Below, one piece after another: positions 18,147-26,893 of a stretch of DNA of 64,000 nucleotides (position 1 is the stretch's first letter; every line of letters starts with the position of its first letter). Source of the DNA: Parvularcula dongshanensis. GTDB taxonomy: Bacteria; Pseudomonadota; Alphaproteobacteria; Caulobacterales; Parvularculaceae. The stretch lies in NCBI RefSeq assembly GCF_014199615.1, contig NZ_JACHOB010000001.1, forward strand, positions 806,001 to 870,000, in the 5' to 3' direction. The position numbers and the translations under genes were made by a program. The notes beneath the pieces are model-generated. The model was not told the DNA's origin and did not search any database. It saw nothing but the letters and a program-made list of their open reading frames with translations.

Positions 18147-19966
18147 CGGCGGCGGCGATGCCGAGCGTTCGGGCGGCGCGGCCTCCGCTTCCGCGCCCGG
18201 CCCCGCTGCTCTTCGTCTGGTTCGCCGCCGCCCTCGTCCTTTGCGTCGCCAAGGCCGACGTGATCGCGAGCGGCATGACGCTGGGACCGGACGATCACAC
18301 CCGCCTCGTTCAGGTCCGCGACCTCCTTTCCGGTCAGGGCTTCCAGGACGTGACGCAGTACCGGCTCGGCGGTGCGCAGGGCCTGCCCATGCATTGGTCG
18401 CGGCTCGTCGATCTGCCGATCGCGGGAGTCATCGCGGTCCTGGCCCCGGTCGTCGGACCGAGTTCGGCAGAACGTATGGCGGTCGTCATCGTGCCGCTTC
18501 TCGCGCTGCTCGCCCTCCTCGGCACGATGGGGTGGGTGCTGAGAAGCATGGTTCGAGGCGCGCTCGTCCCGGTCGGCCTCGCTGCTGCGGCGCTGTTGCC
18601 GGACCTTGCCTTTCAGTTCGCGCCGGGACGGATAGATCACCATGCCTGGCAGGCGGTCGCAGCCGCCGCCTGCCTTCTAGGCCTCCTCGTCCGCGTGCCG
18701 TGGCGGGGCGGCCTCCTGATCGGGGGTGCCGGCGCTGTCTGGGCTCAGATCTCGACCGAAGCGCTGCCCTACCTCGCCGGCTTCGCCCTCATCACCGGCG
18801 TCGCATCGCTGCGCTCCCGAGACGAGGCGGCGCGCGCCGCGGTCTACCTCGGATCGTTGGCGGTGCTCAGCCTTCTCCTCTTCGCCGCGCTGCGGCCTCG
18901 GGCGGCGTGGTCGTGGGACTGGTGCGACGCGCTCGGCGCGGGCCACCTCGCCGCCTTCGCGGTGGCGGGCCTCGTCGTGGCGCCGCTTCCCTTCCTGCGT
19001 CGCGCCTGGGCGCGAGCGGGTCTCCTGGCGCTGGGCGCCGGCGGGGCCGGAGTGGCCTTCGCCGCGATCGCCCCGACCTGCCTCGCGAACCCTTTCTCCG
19101 CCATGGACCCTGTCGTTCAGGAGGTCTGGTACGCCTCGATCCTCGAGGGGCTGCCGATCACCGCGCAGCCGGGCGGCTGGGCCGCGTCCTTCGTGGTTCT
19201 GGCTCTGCTCGGTCTGTCCGCGACGGCCTTCGTTGCCTTGCACGCCTCGGGCGAAGCACGCGACCGTTGGCTGCGCCTCTTTTGCGCCTCGGTCGTCGCG
19301 GTGCTCGTCGCGCTCGCCTTCCGCCGCGCCTCGGGCGTCGCGGAGCTTTACCTGCTGCCGGGCCTCGTCGCCCTCCTGCCGATCTGGTGGCGCTGGGCAC
19401 GGCGACGAGAAGCGCTTCTGCCGCGGGTCTTCGGTACCGTGCTCACGATCGTGGTCCTCTGTCCTCTGACGTTGAGCGGCGGGGTCGGCGCGCTGTGGAA
19501 GCTCGACTGGTCCGAGGGGACGCCCCGCGCCGAGGGGGCGGCCGGGCTCGCTGCCGCGTCGGACGACGATTGCACGCGCGGCGCGGTCCCTGCGCGTCTT
19601 TCGGGCGGGCCGGGTCGAGGCGTCCTCGCCCCCATCGATGCGGTCCCGCTTCTCCTGCGCGAGACGCCCCACCGCTTCCTCGCCGGGCCGTATCACCGCG
19701 GCGACGCGGACATGCGCAAGGTGATCGACGCCTTCAGGGAGGGCGACGAGGCCGCTTCCGCCGTCATGCGCCGCGAAGGGCTGGACCTCGTCGTCATCTG
19801 TCCCGCCGCGGCCGAGATCGCCGTCTACGCCAAGGACGCGCCGGACGGCCTTGCGGCTCTGCTGCTTCGCGACGAGGCGCCGGACTGGCTCGTGCCGGTC
19901 GACCTCGGCGCCGAGGAGGCCGTCTTCCGTGCGTGGCGCCTCGATGGCGCCCCGCCCCTTCCCTGA
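18143..19966 (+). CDS. GT-C-like polytopic membrane glycosyltransferase (STT3-like layout)
   Basis: This 607-residue protein has about ten to twelve membrane helices and a C-terminal soluble region (about 450-607). After the first helix comes an acidic DDH (Asp50, Asp51, His52) followed by RLVQVRDLL, and near the third helix GRIDHH (163-167). Paired acidic motifs of this kind in the first outside loops are typical of GT-C enzymes and of STT3/AglB oligosaccharyltransferase relatives, where they bind the metal and the lipid-linked sugar. I see no clear WWD motif in the soluble end, so a protein acceptor is not shown. Start GTG overlaps the GtrA stop. Confidence 0.7.
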   Translation: MTAAAMPSVRAARPPLPRPAPLLFVWFAAALVLCVAKADVIASGMTLGPDDHTRLVQVRDLLSGQGFQDVTQYRLGGAQGLPMHWSRLVDLPIAGVIAVLAPVVGPSSAERMAVVIVPLLALLALLGTMGWVLRSMVRGALVPVGLAAAALLPDLAFQFAPGRIDHHAWQAVAAAACLLGLLVRVPWRGGLLIGGAGAVWAQISTEALPYLAGFALITGVASLRSRDEAARAAVYLGSLAVLSLLLFAALRPRAAWSWDWCDALGAGHLAAFAVAGLVVAPLPFLRRAWARAGLLALGAGGAGVAFAAIAPTCLANPFSAMDPVVQEVWYASILEGLPITAQPGGWAASFVVLALLGLSATAFVALHASGEARDRWLRLFCASVVAVLVALAFRRASGVAELYLLPGLVALLPIWWRWARRREALLPRVFGTVLTIVVLCPLTLSGGVGALWKLDWSEGTPRAEGAAGLAAASDDDCTRGAVPARLSGGPGRGVLAPIDAVPLLLRETPHRFLAGPYHRGDADMRKVIDAFREGDEAASAVMRREGLDLVVICPAAAEIAVYAKDAPDGLAALLLRDEAPDWLVPVDLGAEEAVFRAWRLDGAPPLP

Positions 19967-19969
19967 GGC

Positions 19970-21097
19970 TTGCCGGGGAGGGTAGGACCCCCCGGCGTTG
20001 CGAGGACGAGAACGATTCCCGAAAAGCCTTCCTCTACCGGCGTCTTCACGGCCGAGGATCTGCGCGCCGCCGCCGATGGAGGCGTGCTGCGCCTGCCGTC
20101 GGGCTTCGGCCCGCGCCAGCTTCAGCCCGCGAGCCTCGACCTCACGCTCGGCCGCAGGGCGTGGCGGGTGCGGGCGGCGTTCCTGCCGGGCGCAGAGCGA
20201 ACCGTGGCGGACCGGCTCTCCGGCCTCGCGCTTCACGAGCTCGACCTGTCCCGCGGCGCGGTGCTCGAGAAGGGCTGCGTGTACCTGATCGAGCTTCGCG
20301 AGGCGCTTTCGCTTCCCGAAGGCGTCTCGGCAGGCGCGAACCCCAAGTCTTCGACCGGGCGCATCGACGTCTTCGTGCGCCTGGTGACGGACAACGGCAC
20401 CGCCTATGAGCGCGTGCCCGACGGCTACGAAGGACCGCTCTACGCCGAGGTCAGTCCACGGACCTTCTCGGTCCTCGTCCGAGAGGGCTCGACCCTGAAC
20501 CAGCTCCGTCTGCGCCGCGGCGACGCGTTCCTCAGCGACGCCGAGCTCCGCCGCGTCCATGAGGGCCGCGCGCTGTCCGAGAACGGCGCCATCGGCGGCG
20601 GCTTGCGCCTCTCCGTGAACCTTGCCGGGCGCGAGGCTGAGACCGTCGGCTACCGCGCGCGGCGCCACGCCGGCCTCATCGACGTCGACCGGACGGGCGC
20701 GCTCGATCCCGCCGACTTCTGGGAGCCGATCGCGGCGCCCGCCGAGGGCTTCATCGTCCTCGACCCCGACGAGTTCTACATCCTGGCGAGCCGCGAGACC
20801 CTCTGCGTGCCGCCGGACCTCGCCGCCGAGATGGTCGCGATCGACACCGAGCTCGGCGCCTTCCGTGCGCACTATGCCGGCTTCTTCGACCCCGGCTTCG
20901 GCACCGGCGCGCCGAGCCGCGCCGTCCTCGAGGTCAGAGGCTACGATGCGCCCTTCGTGCTTGAGCACGGGCAAGTAGCGGCGCGCCTCCTCTACGAACG
21001 GCTGACCGGCGCCCCCGAGACCGTCTACGGCGCGGGGCTGGGCTCGAACTATCAAGGTCAGGGCCTGCGGCTGTCGAAGCACTTCGCGCGAGGCTGA
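19970..21097 (+). CDS. dcd: 2'-deoxycytidine 5'-triphosphate deaminase (long alphaproteobacterial form)
   Basis: This protein of about 360-375 residues makes dUTP from dCTP to feed dTMP synthesis. It is the long form with two dUTPase-like halves: GFGPRQLQPASLDLTLG near the N-terminus, ANPKSSTGRIDVFVR (about 122-136) and a second half with EMVAIDTELGAFRAHYAGFFDPGFG. Family enzymes usually start close to this point. The only usual start codon is the TTG at 19970, which overlaps the previous stop and has a poorly spaced GAGG. An ATT at 20015 with GAGGA eight bases upstream gives a more typical N-terminus and may be the real start. Confidence 0.88.
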   Translation: MPGRVGPPGVARTRTIPEKPSSTGVFTAEDLRAAADGGVLRLPSGFGPRQLQPASLDLTLGRRAWRVRAAFLPGAERTVADRLSGLALHELDLSRGAVLEKGCVYLIELREALSLPEGVSAGANPKSSTGRIDVFVRLVTDNGTAYERVPDGYEGPLYAEVSPRTFSVLVREGSTLNQLRLRRGDAFLSDAELRRVHEGRALSENGAIGGGLRLSVNLAGREAETVGYRARRHAGLIDVDRTGALDPADFWEPIAAPAEGFIVLDPDEFYILASRETLCVPPDLAAEMVAIDTELGAFRAHYAGFFDPGFGTGAPSRAVLEVRGYDAPFVLEHGQVAARLLYERLTGAPETVYGAGLGSNYQGQGLRLSKHFARG

Positions 21098-21169
21098 GCG
21101 CAGCGATCTGTCCCAAGATGACGCGTTTTGCGGATTCACGCCGGAGTTGCGCGGGGTTATAGACGGCGC

Positions 21170-21895
21170 ATGCTGCGCCTCGTGACCTCGAACTGCCTCT
21201 CCGAGACTCTTCGCCTCCACGGGCAGTCCGTCGTCTTCGACTGCTCGGGCGCCATGTGGCTGCCCGAGGCACGCCTCCTCGTGGTCTCGGACCTCCACTT
21301 CGAGAAGGGAAGCCACTACGCCGCGAAGGGCATCCCGCTTCCCCCCTACGATACCCGCGCGACGCTCGACGCGCTCGAACGCCTGGTACGGCTCTGCCGT
21401 CCGAAGACCGTGCTGTCGCTCGGCGACGCCTTCCACGACAAGGACGCAGAGGCGCGGATGGACGAGGCCGACGCACGCAGGCTCGACGCCCTCTGCGCCG
21501 CCGCCGACTGGGTCTGGGTCCTCGGCAATCACGACCCCCTGCCGCCAAAGCGCTTCGGCGGGACGGCGCTGAACGCGGCCGAGCTCTGCGGCCTCGCCTT
21601 CGTGCACGAGCCGGGCGCGACGGACGACTGGCAGGTCGCGGGCCACCTTCACCCCTGCGCGGTCGCGCAGAAGGGCGGGCGGGGCGTGCGCCGGCCCTGC
21701 TTCGTCACCGATGGCGAGCGGCTGATCCTACCCGCCTTCGGCGCCTATACGGGCGGGCTCAACGTCCTCGACCCCGCCTTCGCGCCGCACTTCCCGAGGG
21801 GGTTTGCGACGTTCCTCCTCGGCGACAGCCGGGTCTACCAGGTGCCGACCACTTCGCTCCGCGCGGATGGTCGCCGCGCTGCGTGGGGCGTCTGA
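21170..21895 (+). CDS. pdeM: PdeM-like metallophosphoesterase (ligase-associated nuclease)
   Basis: This 241-residue calcineurin-type phosphoesterase matches the ligase-associated DNA damage response endonuclease PdeM. Metal motifs seen: SDLHFEKGSHYA (Asp41, His43), LGDAFHD (about 84-90), LGNHD (about 117-121) and GHLHP (about 155-159). PIPL-type LPPYDTRATL follows the first motif as in the family. PdeM genes usually sit beside an ATP-dependent DNA ligase, an exonuclease and an Lhr-type helicase; none is here. The start ATG at 21170 lacks a good ribosome site but fits the family length. Confidence 0.85.
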   Translation: MLRLVTSNCLSETLRLHGQSVVFDCSGAMWLPEARLLVVSDLHFEKGSHYAAKGIPLPPYDTRATLDALERLVRLCRPKTVLSLGDAFHDKDAEARMDEADARRLDALCAAADWVWVLGNHDPLPPKRFGGTALNAAELCGLAFVHEPGATDDWQVAGHLHPCAVAQKGGRGVRRPCFVTDGERLILPAFGAYTGGLNVLDPAFAPHFPRGFATFLLGDSRVYQVPTTSLRADGRRAAWGV

Positions 21896-21919
21896 CGACA
21901 GGCTTGCCAGTCGCCGACC

Positions 21920-22393
21920 TCAGGCCGTCAACGCCCTCAGCGCCGCCACCGCCAAGGCGGCTTCCACCCCGATCGTCAGCCTCGTCCTGAGCGGCGCCCA
22001 CCAGGCTGGACCCTCGCCGGCGCGCGCACCTGCCCTGTCATCGAGGAGGAGAAGGGCGAAGCCGACGCCCAAGACGATCAGGCGGAAGGCAAGGGGGATC
22101 GGCAGGATCGCTTCCGGGACCAGCATCGCCCAGGCGAGGAGGGCGGGGGCGACGGCGGCGAGGAGGCCCGAGAAGAGGCGCCCCTGCCGCGCCTCTGGGC
22201 TCGTCATGGCGAGCGCCCACCTGGCCCCGCCCATGAAGGAGAGGATGACCGCGCCGTAGGCGAGGAGCCAGCCGAGGAACGCGTTCGCGAAGGCGGGGAA
22301 GACCCAAGGCGCAAGCGCGCCGGCCGCGAAGGGGAGGAGGCCGGCATAGCCCAAGGCCTGGGCGTCCCGGCGGACCTGGCCTTCGGGCGTCAT
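21920..22393 (-). CDS. DUF3429 membrane protein
   Basis: This 157-residue inner-membrane protein has five hydrophobic helices. The LGYAGLLPF start, the GWLLAYGAVILSFMGGARWA stretch and the following PE motif are the signature of DUF3429, a family without known function. Its ATG overlaps the stop of the DUF985 gene (ATGA), so the gloB, DUF985 and DUF3429 genes form one coupled operon. It is convergent with pdeM, 24 bases apart. Confidence 0.85.
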   Translation of the reverse strand: MTPEGQVRRDAQALGYAGLLPFAAGALAPWVFPAFANAFLGWLLAYGAVILSFMGGARWALAMTSPEARQGRLFSGLLAAVAPALLAWAMLVPEAILPIPLAFRLIVLGVGFALLLLDDRAGARAGEGPAWWAPLRTRLTIGVEAALAVAALRALTA

Positions 22394-22800
22394 GCCCAGG
22401 CTCCGCCGCCGGGATACCAGGCGTCCGGCGTCACCTCGCGGTCCGCCATCGTCACGTCGGGGACGAGCGTGCCGCGCAGGAGCGTCCACTCGCCGACGGG
22501 CTCGAGCGTCTGGTAGGCGCCCTGACGGACCCAGGAACTGCGCGCGAAGCCCGCGCCGGGACCGAGCTTCGCCGCGCCCACCTGCATCCCGTCGGGCGAG
22601 GTGCTGACGGCGAGGGGGCCACCGTCCTCGTAGCTCCAGAGCACGTCCGCGGGCACGCGGTGCCAGGGCGCGAAGACGCCCGCCGGCAAAAGGTAGAGGA
22701 AGGAGCGGAAGCGGCCCTCGGCGTGGTCGGTCTGGCGGAACCAGCCCTCATAGGGGTGCTCGGTCAACCGGTGGCGCTCTGCGACCTCGGCCGGGGTCAC
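22390..22800 (-). CDS. DUF985 cupin protein
   Basis: This 136-residue cytosolic protein is a cupin of the DUF985 family. It shows HPYEGWFRQT near the N-terminus, FLYLLPAG, the first cupin motif region WHRVPADVLWSYEDGGPL and the second half with a late Pro/Tyr-rich end. Some relatives bind sugar nucleotides or metals; enzymatic function is unknown. The GTG start overlaps the gloB stop (GTGA), and its stop overlaps the next start. Confidence 0.85.
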   Translation of the reverse strand: MTPAEVAERHRLTEHPYEGWFRQTDHAEGRFRSFLYLLPAGVFAPWHRVPADVLWSYEDGGPLAVSTSPDGMQVGAAKLGPGAGFARSSWVRQGAYQTLEPVGEWTLLRGTLVPDVTMADREVTPDAWYPGGGAWA

Positions 22801-23597
22801 GCCTGGTCCTTCCGGCGGCGGGCCTCTGCGAAGACCTGCGCGGGCGGCGAGCCTTCGAGGCCGACGGCCACCGCGAGACCGGGGTCGTCAGCGCGCAGGA
22901 ACGGGTTCTGCGCCTTCTCGGCACCGAGGCGGACGGGCAGGGTCGGCTCGCCCGCAGCGCGTTGGCGCTCGGCCTCCGCAGCGCGGTCGCGGAGGGCCGC
23001 GTTGCCCGGGTCGATGCCAAGCGCGAACTTCGCGTTCGAGACCGTGTACTCGTGCGCCGGGTAGGCGACGGTCTCGTCCGGCAGGGCGCGGATCTTGGAC
23101 AGCGAGGACCACATCTCTTCGGGCGTCCCCTCGAAGAGGCGACCGCAGCCGAGCGAGAAGAGCGTGTCGCCGGGAAAAAGGACACCCACGCTTTCGAAGT
23201 GATAGGTTATGTGGCCGCGGGTGTGGCCGGGGGTCGCGATGACGGCTGCCCTCAGGTTTCCGACCCGGACCTCGTTGCCCTCCGATACCGCCTCGTCGCG
23301 GCCGGGAATACGGTCGCCCTCGGCGGCGGGACCGACGATGCGCGCGCCGTGAGCGGCCTTGATCTCCTCGTTCCCGCCCGTGTGGTCGGCATGCCAGTGG
23401 GTGTTCAGGATCGTGCCGATGCGCCAGCCGAGATCGTCCGCGAGCGCGAGGATCGGCCCCGCCTCGGGCGTGTCGACGACCGCGACGTCGCCCGTCTCCT
23501 CGTCGCGAAGGAGAAAGGCGTAGTTGTCTTTCAGACACGGGATCTGATGAACGGTGAGGGCGCCATGCGAAAAGCGGCGTGAGGTCGGGCTCGGCAT
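22797..23597 (-). CDS. gloB: Hydroxyacylglutathione hydrolase (glyoxalase II)
   Basis: This 266-residue metallo-beta-lactamase-fold enzyme hydrolyses S-lactoylglutathione to lactate and glutathione, the last step of methylglyoxal removal. The metal site THWHADHTGG (His67, His69, Asp71, His72), the PGHTRGHITYH block, FPGDTLFSLGCGRLFEG and AHEYT are all present. The C-terminal glyoxalase II domain with NPFLR is intact. It is first in a coupled operon with DUF985 and DUF3429 genes, and divergent from a methyltransferase gene 45 bases away, an arrangement common in alphaproteobacteria. Confidence 0.96.
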   Translation of the reverse strand: MPSPTSRRFSHGALTVHQIPCLKDNYAFLLRDEETGDVAVVDTPEAGPILALADDLGWRIGTILNTHWHADHTGGNEEIKAAHGARIVGPAAEGDRIPGRDEAVSEGNEVRVGNLRAAVIATPGHTRGHITYHFESVGVLFPGDTLFSLGCGRLFEGTPEEMWSSLSKIRALPDETVAYPAHEYTVSNAKFALGIDPGNAALRDRAAEAERQRAAGEPTLPVRLGAEKAQNPFLRADDPGLAVAVGLEGSPPAQVFAEARRRKDQA

Positions 23598-23642
23598 GCC
23601 CTATGTTCTAGGTCGGACCCGAAGACGGGCAAGGAAGCGGAC

Positions 23643-24485
23643 GTGCGGACCACGACCTCTGAGCTGACGAGCTTCTACGACGGCGCGCTGGGAAGCCTCG
23701 CGGCCCACCACGTGACGACGAAGCTCGCCGAGGCGTGGGGCACCGCGCAGGGGCAGCGCGTCGCGGGCTTCGGCTATGTCAGCCCCTTCATGGGCGCCTT
23801 CACCGAAGCCGAGCGTCTGGTCGCCCTCGTGCCCGAGGGCGCGGGCGTGCGCCGGGACGAAGGCGTGCCGATGGCGGTGGTCTCGGACTTCCTCTGGCCG
23901 CTGCCCGACGCGAGCGTCGACCGCCTCCTGATCGTGCACGGGCTCGAAGACGTCTCGGGGCCGCGAAGGATGCTGCGCGAGGCGTGGCGGGTGCTGGCCG
24001 ATGACGGGCTGATGATCGTCGTCTGCGCCAACAGGCGCGGTCTCTGGGCACTCGTCGAGACGACGCCCTTCAGCGTCGGGCGGCCCTACTCGCGCCGCCA
24101 GCTCGACATGCTGCTGCAGGGCGCGATGTTCGCGCCGACGGCCTACGCGACGGCGCTGCACTTCCCGCCGGTGAACCACGAGGCGCTCTTACGGGTCGCA
24201 GGCTCTTGGGAGCGTGTCGGCTCGGCGATCGGCGCGCTCGGGCCGCCCTTCTTCCTGCCGAACCTGGCGGGCGTGAACCTGATCGAGGCGCGCAAGTCCA
24301 TGGCCGTGCCGATCAAGGGCTCGAAGGCCGAGGTCCTGCGCGGCGTCTTCGCGCCGGGGGTCTTGGGTCCCGCCGCGCGCTACGTGCCCGCGGACAGCGC
24401 GAAGACGGCCTCCTGCGCGCGCAGGTTGGAGAGCTTCGGCGAGGACGGATCGAAGCGCCGGGCGCGGCGGTCCGACAGGCCGTAG
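23643..24485 (+). CDS. SAM-dependent methyltransferase-like protein
   Basis: This 280-residue protein resembles class I methyltransferases that lie next to gloB in alphaproteobacteria. The late motifs are clear (LPLPDASVDRLL-type stretch, VHGLEDV, EAWRVLADDGLMIVV), while the N-terminal glycine motif is degenerate (GFGYVSPFMG). GTG start with AAGGA eight bases upstream. Its last 35 codons overlap the 3' end of metW on the other strand by 106 bases. Substrate is unknown. The weak glycine motif leaves open that it no longer binds S-adenosylmethionine strongly. Confidence 0.8.
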   Translation: MRTTTSELTSFYDGALGSLAAHHVTTKLAEAWGTAQGQRVAGFGYVSPFMGAFTEAERLVALVPEGAGVRRDEGVPMAVVSDFLWPLPDASVDRLLIVHGLEDVSGPRRMLREAWRVLADDGLMIVVCANRRGLWALVETTPFSVGRPYSRRQLDMLLQGAMFAPTAYATALHFPPVNHEALLRVAGSWERVGSAIGALGPPFFLPNLAGVNLIEARKSMAVPIKGSKAEVLRGVFAPGVLGPAARYVPADSAKTASCARRLESFGEDGSKRRARRSDRP

Positions 24486-24991
24486 GCCGCCTCGGGCACG
24501 AAGGCGCCGTCCCGGCAGAGGTCGAGGAAGTCCAAGACCGTGCAGAGGTGGATGTTCTGCGTCTCGTACCAACTCGCAGGGAGCGCGCGGCTGCGCGGCA
24601 TCCGGCCCGATAGGAGGAGTTGACCTCTGATGCGCCAATGGCCGAAGTTCGGGAAGGCCACGACGGCGCGCTTGCCGACGCGCACGGCTTGGCGAAGGGC
24701 GAAGATCGGGTCGCGGAGCGCCTGGACGGAGTTCGAGAGGATCACCGCGTCGAAGGCGCCGTCGGGGTAGTCCTGAAGGTCGGTGTCGGCGTCGCCCTGA
24801 ACGACCGAGAGGCCCTGGGCGACGGCGGCGGAAACCGCGCCGGCGTCGATCTCGAGCCCGTAGCCCTGCGCGCCGCGCTCCTCGGCGAGGCGTCGCAGCA
24901 GCGTGCCGTCGCCGCAGCCGACGTCGAGGACGCGCGCGCCGTGCGGCACGAGGCTCGCGATCACGTCGTAGCGGGAGGTCGTGGTCGGCAC
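24380..24991 (-). CDS. metW: Methionine biosynthesis protein MetW
   Basis: This 203-residue methyltransferase-fold protein accompanies MetX and is needed for full homoserine acyltransferase activity in several proteobacteria. It shows VLDVGCGDG (21-29), GLEIDA, the QGDADTDL segment, FDAVILSNSVQ and the MetW hallmark FPNFGHWRIRGQLL...LPASWYET-NIH. The GTG start is two bases after the metX stop, so the pair is co-translated. It overlaps the methyltransferase-like gene on the opposite strand at its 3' end. Confidence 0.93.
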   Translation of the reverse strand: MPTTTSRYDVIASLVPHGARVLDVGCGDGTLLRRLAEERGAQGYGLEIDAGAVSAAVAQGLSVVQGDADTDLQDYPDGAFDAVILSNSVQALRDPIFALRQAVRVGKRAVVAFPNFGHWRIRGQLLLSGRMPRSRALPASWYETQNIHLCTVLDFLDLCRDGAFVPEAAYGLSDRRARRFDPSSPKLSNLRAQEAVFALSAGT

Positions 24992-24993
24992 GG

Positions 24994-26142
24994 TCAGACT
25001 CCCGCCTCGCGCATGGCGGTGCCGAGAAAGCCTTCGAGCACCGCCTCGAAGGCGGGGTCGGGGATCAAGAAGGCGTCGTGGCCACGGTCGTTTCGAAGCT
25101 CGACGAAGGAGACCGCCGCGCCCGCGCCGTGCAGAGCCCGGACGACGCGCCGGCTCTCAGGGGTGGGGTACAGCCAGTCCGAGGTGAAGGAGGCGAGGAG
25201 GAAACGCGTCTTCGTGCCCGAGAAGCGTTCCGACAGCGCCTCGCCCGAGCCGAGGTCGAAGTAGTCCATGGCCCGGGTGATGTAGAGGTAGCTGTTGGCG
25301 TCGAAGCGATCGGTGAAGCTCGACCCTTGGTGGCGAAGGTAGCTTTCGACCTGGAAGTCGGCGTCGAAGCCGTAGCCCAAGCTCGCGCGGTCCTGGAACC
25401 TGCGGCCGAACTTCTCCTCGAGGGCGGCCTCGGAGAGGTAGGTGACGTGCGCGGCCATGCGGGCGACGGCGAGGCCGGCCTTGGGCGGCTCCTCGCCCGC
25501 ATAGTCGCCGCCGCGCCAGGCGGGGTCGGCCATCACCGCCTGGCGGCCGACCTCGTGGAAGGCGATGTTCTGCGGCGTGTGGCGGGCGGCGGAGGCGAGG
25601 ATGGCCGCGTTCCGGACCCGCTCTGGGAAGTCCGCAGCCCAGGCGAGCGCCTGCATTCCGCCCATCGAGCCGCCGACCACGGCGAGTAGGCGGCCGATGC
25701 CGAGCGCGTCCAGAAGCGCGGCCTGCGCGCGGACCATGTCGCTGATGGTGACCACGGGGAAGCCGAGGCCATAAGGGCGCCCGGTCTCGGGATCGAGGCT
25801 GGCGGGTCCCGTCGAGCCCATGCAGCCGCCGAGGACGTTGGCGCAGACGACGAAGACACGGTCCGTGTCGAGGGGCAGGCCGGGACCGATCAGGTAGCTC
25901 CACCAGCCGGGCTTTCCGGTGACGGGGTGGTCGCGGCCCGCGAACTGGTCCGCGGTCAGGGGGTGGCAGAGGAGGACCGCGTTCGAGCGGTCCTCGTTCA
26001 ACGTGCCGTAGGTCTCGTAGGCGACATCGACGCTCTCGAGCGTGCGGCCGCAGTCGAGGGGCAGGGGCGCGGGTAGACGCAGGACTTCGCCCTCGCCCGG
26101 CGGCAGGAGGCCGCTACGTCCCTCTTCGATCGACCCGTGCAC
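24994..26142 (-). CDS. metX: Homoserine O-acyltransferase MetX
   Basis: This 382-residue alpha/beta-hydrolase transfers an acyl group to homoserine, the first committed step to methionine. Catalytic triad: Ser159 in GGSMGG, Asp322 in SDWLYP and His355 in [22 protein letters not shown] (about 102-115) is the family signature. MetX proteins may use acetyl-CoA or succinyl-CoA; the partner MetZ at 15 kb suggests succinyl, but the sequence alone does not prove it. The start is the GTG at 26142 with AAGGGG upstream; the frame is open further but with atypical sequence. metW follows directly. Confidence 0.93.
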   Translation of the reverse strand: MHGSIEEGRSGLLPPGEGEVLRLPAPLPLDCGRTLESVDVAYETYGTLNEDRSNAVLLCHPLTADQFAGRDHPVTGKPGWWSYLIGPGLPLDTDRVFVVCANVLGGCMGSTGPASLDPETGRPYGLGFPVVTISDMVRAQAALLDALGIGRLLAVVGGSMGGMQALAWAADFPERVRNAAILASAARHTPQNIAFHEVGRQAVMADPAWRGGDYAGEEPPKAGLAVARMAAHVTYLSEAALEEKFGRRFQDRASLGYGFDADFQVESYLRHQGSSFTDRFDANSYLYITRAMDYFDLGSGEALSERFSGTKTRFLLASFTSDWLYPTPESRRVVRALHGAGAAVSFVELRNDRGHDAFLIPDPAFEAVLEGFLGTAMREAGV

Positions 26143-26218
26143 TGGCGCGGCCCCTTTACGCTCGTAAGGCCGCGCGGATAGGGCAGTTGAGCGCGAGTGA
26201 CAACGAAGAGGCCGAAAC

Positions 26219-26893
26219 GTGAACGCGGGTAAGCGCGAGGCGAGTGCGAGAGGCAGGCCCACGGGCTTCCCGCGAAGCCTGCGCACGCTCTACGCCGTGA
26301 TGATGGGCGCGCTCCTCGTGCAGCTCGTCCTTCACGCCTTCACCTTCGCCTGCGAGGTGCTGGCGCCGGGGCTCGTCCTGCCGCAGCCGGGAGGCGGACG
26401 GACCGCGCTCGGCCATGCCTACCTCGCCTCCTTCTTCACCTTCGCGGTCGCGATCCCGCTCGGCTGCTTCACCTGGATGCGATGGCTCGACTGGTCGGTG
26501 AAGAACCTGGCGGCGGAGGGGCGGGCGTTCCCGCGCACGCCGGCGCAGGTCGTCTGGGCCTACTTCATTCCCGGCGTGAACCTCTACCAGCCGCCACGCG
26601 ACCTCGAGGCGCTCTGGCGGGCGCAGCGGCGTGCGGCCGTGCCGCCGCCCGCCGTTCTGCCCGTCTGGTGGGGGATCACGCTCGCGCACCTCGCCTTGAT
26701 GCTGTTCGACGTGCAGGACGGCATCACCATCCTCACCGTAACCTCATCGGCGCTCGGCGTCCTCGGTCAGGTCCTCGCGCTCGTCCTCCTGCGCCTCTTC
26801 GCGCAGCGGCAGCGCCACTCGGGGATCGAGCCGCGCCCGCGCCGCCTGCAAGAAGGCGCCTCGATGGCGCCCGAACCGGAGTACGACGCATGA
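26219..26893 (+). CDS. DUF4328 membrane protein
   Basis: This 224-residue protein has about four hydrophobic helices and the DUF4328 core: a [12 protein letters not shown] helix end, then [21 protein letters not shown], which is the most conserved part of the family. The C-terminal 30 residues are charged and probably cytosolic. Function of the family is unknown. GTG start. It is divergent from metX by 76 bases and its stop overlaps the hisC start (ATGA), so hisC translation is probably coupled to it. Confidence 0.8.
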   Translation: MNAGKREASARGRPTGFPRSLRTLYAVMMGALLVQLVLHAFTFACEVLAPGLVLPQPGGGRTALGHAYLASFFTFAVAIPLGCFTWMRWLDWSVKNLAAEGRAFPRTPAQVVWAYFIPGVNLYQPPRDLEALWRAQRRAAVPPPAVLPVWWGITLAHLALMLFDVQDGITILTVTSSALGVLGQVLALVLLRLFAQRQRHSGIEPRPRRLQEGASMAPEPEYDA

